Positions 63,049 through 64,000 of a DNA stretch of 64,000 bases are shown here, in pieces. Both the position numbers and the translations under genes were made by a program. Under the pieces are notes generated by a model. That model had not been told where the DNA came from. It searched no databases and saw nothing but the letters and a program-made list of their open reading frames with translations. The DNA comes from Varroa destructor (Eukaryota > Arthropoda > Arachnida > Mesostigmata > Varroidae): positions 52,828,118-52,892,117 of the forward strand of contig NW_019211454.1 in the NCBI RefSeq assembly GCF_002443255.2, in the 5' to 3' direction. Positions within the stretch are counted from its first letter, which is position 1; the number at the start of each line of letters is the position of its first letter.

Positions 63049-63138
63049 CATAAACAGACGCATCCACGCACGTAATACGGCATCTGTATTCTTCGTGTAC
63101 ACGTTCAGATTCCGATGTATATGTTTATTAAGTGTTGG
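63049..63138 (-). CDS. Candidate 90-nt internal exon upstream of 62640-62990
   Basis: A very good acceptor (TATCGCTTTTTTAG) and a donor (TTTATG|GTACGT) bracket exactly 30 open codons, beginning PTLNKHIHRNLN and ending RAWMRLFM. Both ends are in phase 0, fitting the 62990 acceptor across a 58-nt intron. An alternative frame over the last 50 nt reads YRCRITCVDASVY and would join the later acceptor with more cysteines, so which splice form is used is unresolved. No upstream exon was found. Confidence 0.3.
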
Positions 63139-63563
63139 CTAAAAAAGCGATAAAGTAATCACGATTCATAATGACCAACTTGTTTGCACAGCGTTAAGTT
63201 TAAAAAAATATGTGTTTATGTGAAGTTAAGTCTAGCTCTGCTTATTTTCCTGACTCGTCTTGGCAGGTTTTTAAATCCAATTATTATTGACTGTCGTTGC
63301 AAATACAAAAACCTTTACAGTTAAGTTATAAGGGAAAATAGCTCTTCAGATCTATTATCCAAACTTCGATTTATTTATACATTTAGATAACCAATTTGTG
63401 GTCAAAAGAAAAATGAGTACGACATTAAATTACACCAAATTGTCCACTGTGGTAAGTGGTATCTTAAACAGGCAATTCCTACTGTACAACTTGCCTAAGC
63501 AGTCTGTATCAGGTACTGTCAACATATTCATCATATCACTGACAACTAACGCAAAGCGTAAGT

Positions 63564-63696
63564 TCACTTGCACTCCATCGGTTCGGCTGACTTTTGGGCC
63601 GTTAAGTTTCTCTTGTGCGCTTTCTCAACTTCCATTTCGTCCGCATTGGAGGTGCCTGGCTCTTGTTCGGCGGCTTCTCTCTCTCGTTCCTGGTAT
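63564..63696 (-). CDS. Candidate terminal exon with charged Glu-rich tail; gene runs off the right edge
   Basis: After the acceptor TTTATTCGCAG the frame starts with YQEREREAAEQEPGTSNADE and continues 44 codons to a TGA at 63564-63566. The highly charged hydrophilic composition is unlike the hydrophobic translations typical of AT-rich non-coding DNA. An exact donor, GAAA|GTAAGT, lies upstream at 63957-63962. The 38 nt beyond it (63963-64000) stay open and join in phase, giving ...YISIGK then YQERERE. The rest of the gene would lie outside the window. A minus-strand AATAAA is at 63370-63375. Family unknown; a C-terminal cytoplasmic tail is a guess. Confidence 0.4.
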
Positions 63697-63962
63697 CTGC
63701 GAATAAACACGTACCATACATATACCATAATAAATGTAGGTCTATTGCACAAAAGTGTATTTATGTAAATGCTGTATAGGTTTGTTCGATTTCCCGTCTC
63801 CTACATGGAATATTGTTAGCTGTGTTCCGTCAATAAAACAAAACCGTCAATTCATACGAACTCATTATCAATACCCTTAGTCAAACCTGCTTTAGCTTAA
63901 TATATATGGCTATCGCGTTATAGATTCATCGCCAAATACGCTTAATGCGCAAACCGACTTAC

Positions 63963-64000
63963 TTTCCAATACTTATATATTTACTTATATATACACTTAT
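63963..64000 (-). CDS. Possible penultimate exon, cut by the window edge
   Basis: These 38 nt precede a consensus donor (AAA|GTAAGT) on the minus strand. They remain open in the frame that joins the exon at 63696 through a split Lys codon. The segment is AT-rich and too short to judge by composition, so only the donor and phase support it. Confidence 0.2.

Overview
This window is eukaryotic nuclear DNA. There is no operon layout, no ribosome-binding sites and no closely packed reading frames. It is mostly AT-rich non-coding sequence with many (TA)n microsatellites. It holds one long protein-coding reading frame, a decayed mariner transposon, a decayed Ty3/gypsy-type integrase and several short exon-like segments bounded by GT...AG signals. 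The candidate introns are as short as 55-58 nt. Together with the cut-and-paste mariner and the A+T microsatellites this fits a compact arthropod genome, possibly a mite. That assignment is inference; no marker gene fixes the species.

Layout. Bases 1-5859 are non-coding with scattered TA tracts and a weak hydrophobic ORF at the left edge. Bases 5860-6366 hold what look like the last three coding exons of a minus-strand gene; a strong minus-strand splice donor at 10174-10179, inside a CpG-rich patch, could be its 5' exon. A mariner pseudogene occupies about 12120-13127 on the plus strand. From 13128 to 25891 I find no convincing gene, but there is a 52-bp (TA)26 array, a 23-bp tandem repeat and a triplicated CTCTTGAGA motif. 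The one secure gene is a 592-codon uninterrupted minus-strand ORF (25892-27670) of unrecognised family. A gypsy-like integrase remnant follows at about 28931-29710 (plus). A possible minus-strand terminal exon with close polyadenylation signals lies at 30952-31254. From 31255 to 52771 the DNA is essentially gene-free; it contains a perfect 41-nt palindrome (41187-41227) and other small hairpins. Two phase-compatible minus-strand exon candidates lie at 52772-53184. The right end (62640-64000) carries two further minus-strand 3' gene ends.

Nearly every supported coding candidate is on the minus strand and none could be assigned to a known family. No pathway or multi-gene system can be read from the window, and I see no CRISPR, toxin-antitoxin, viral or biosynthetic cluster. 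Apart from the 592-codon ORF, every open frame is under 150 codons, a length expected by chance in 64 kb. The exon calls rest on splice signals and phase, so they carry low confidence.
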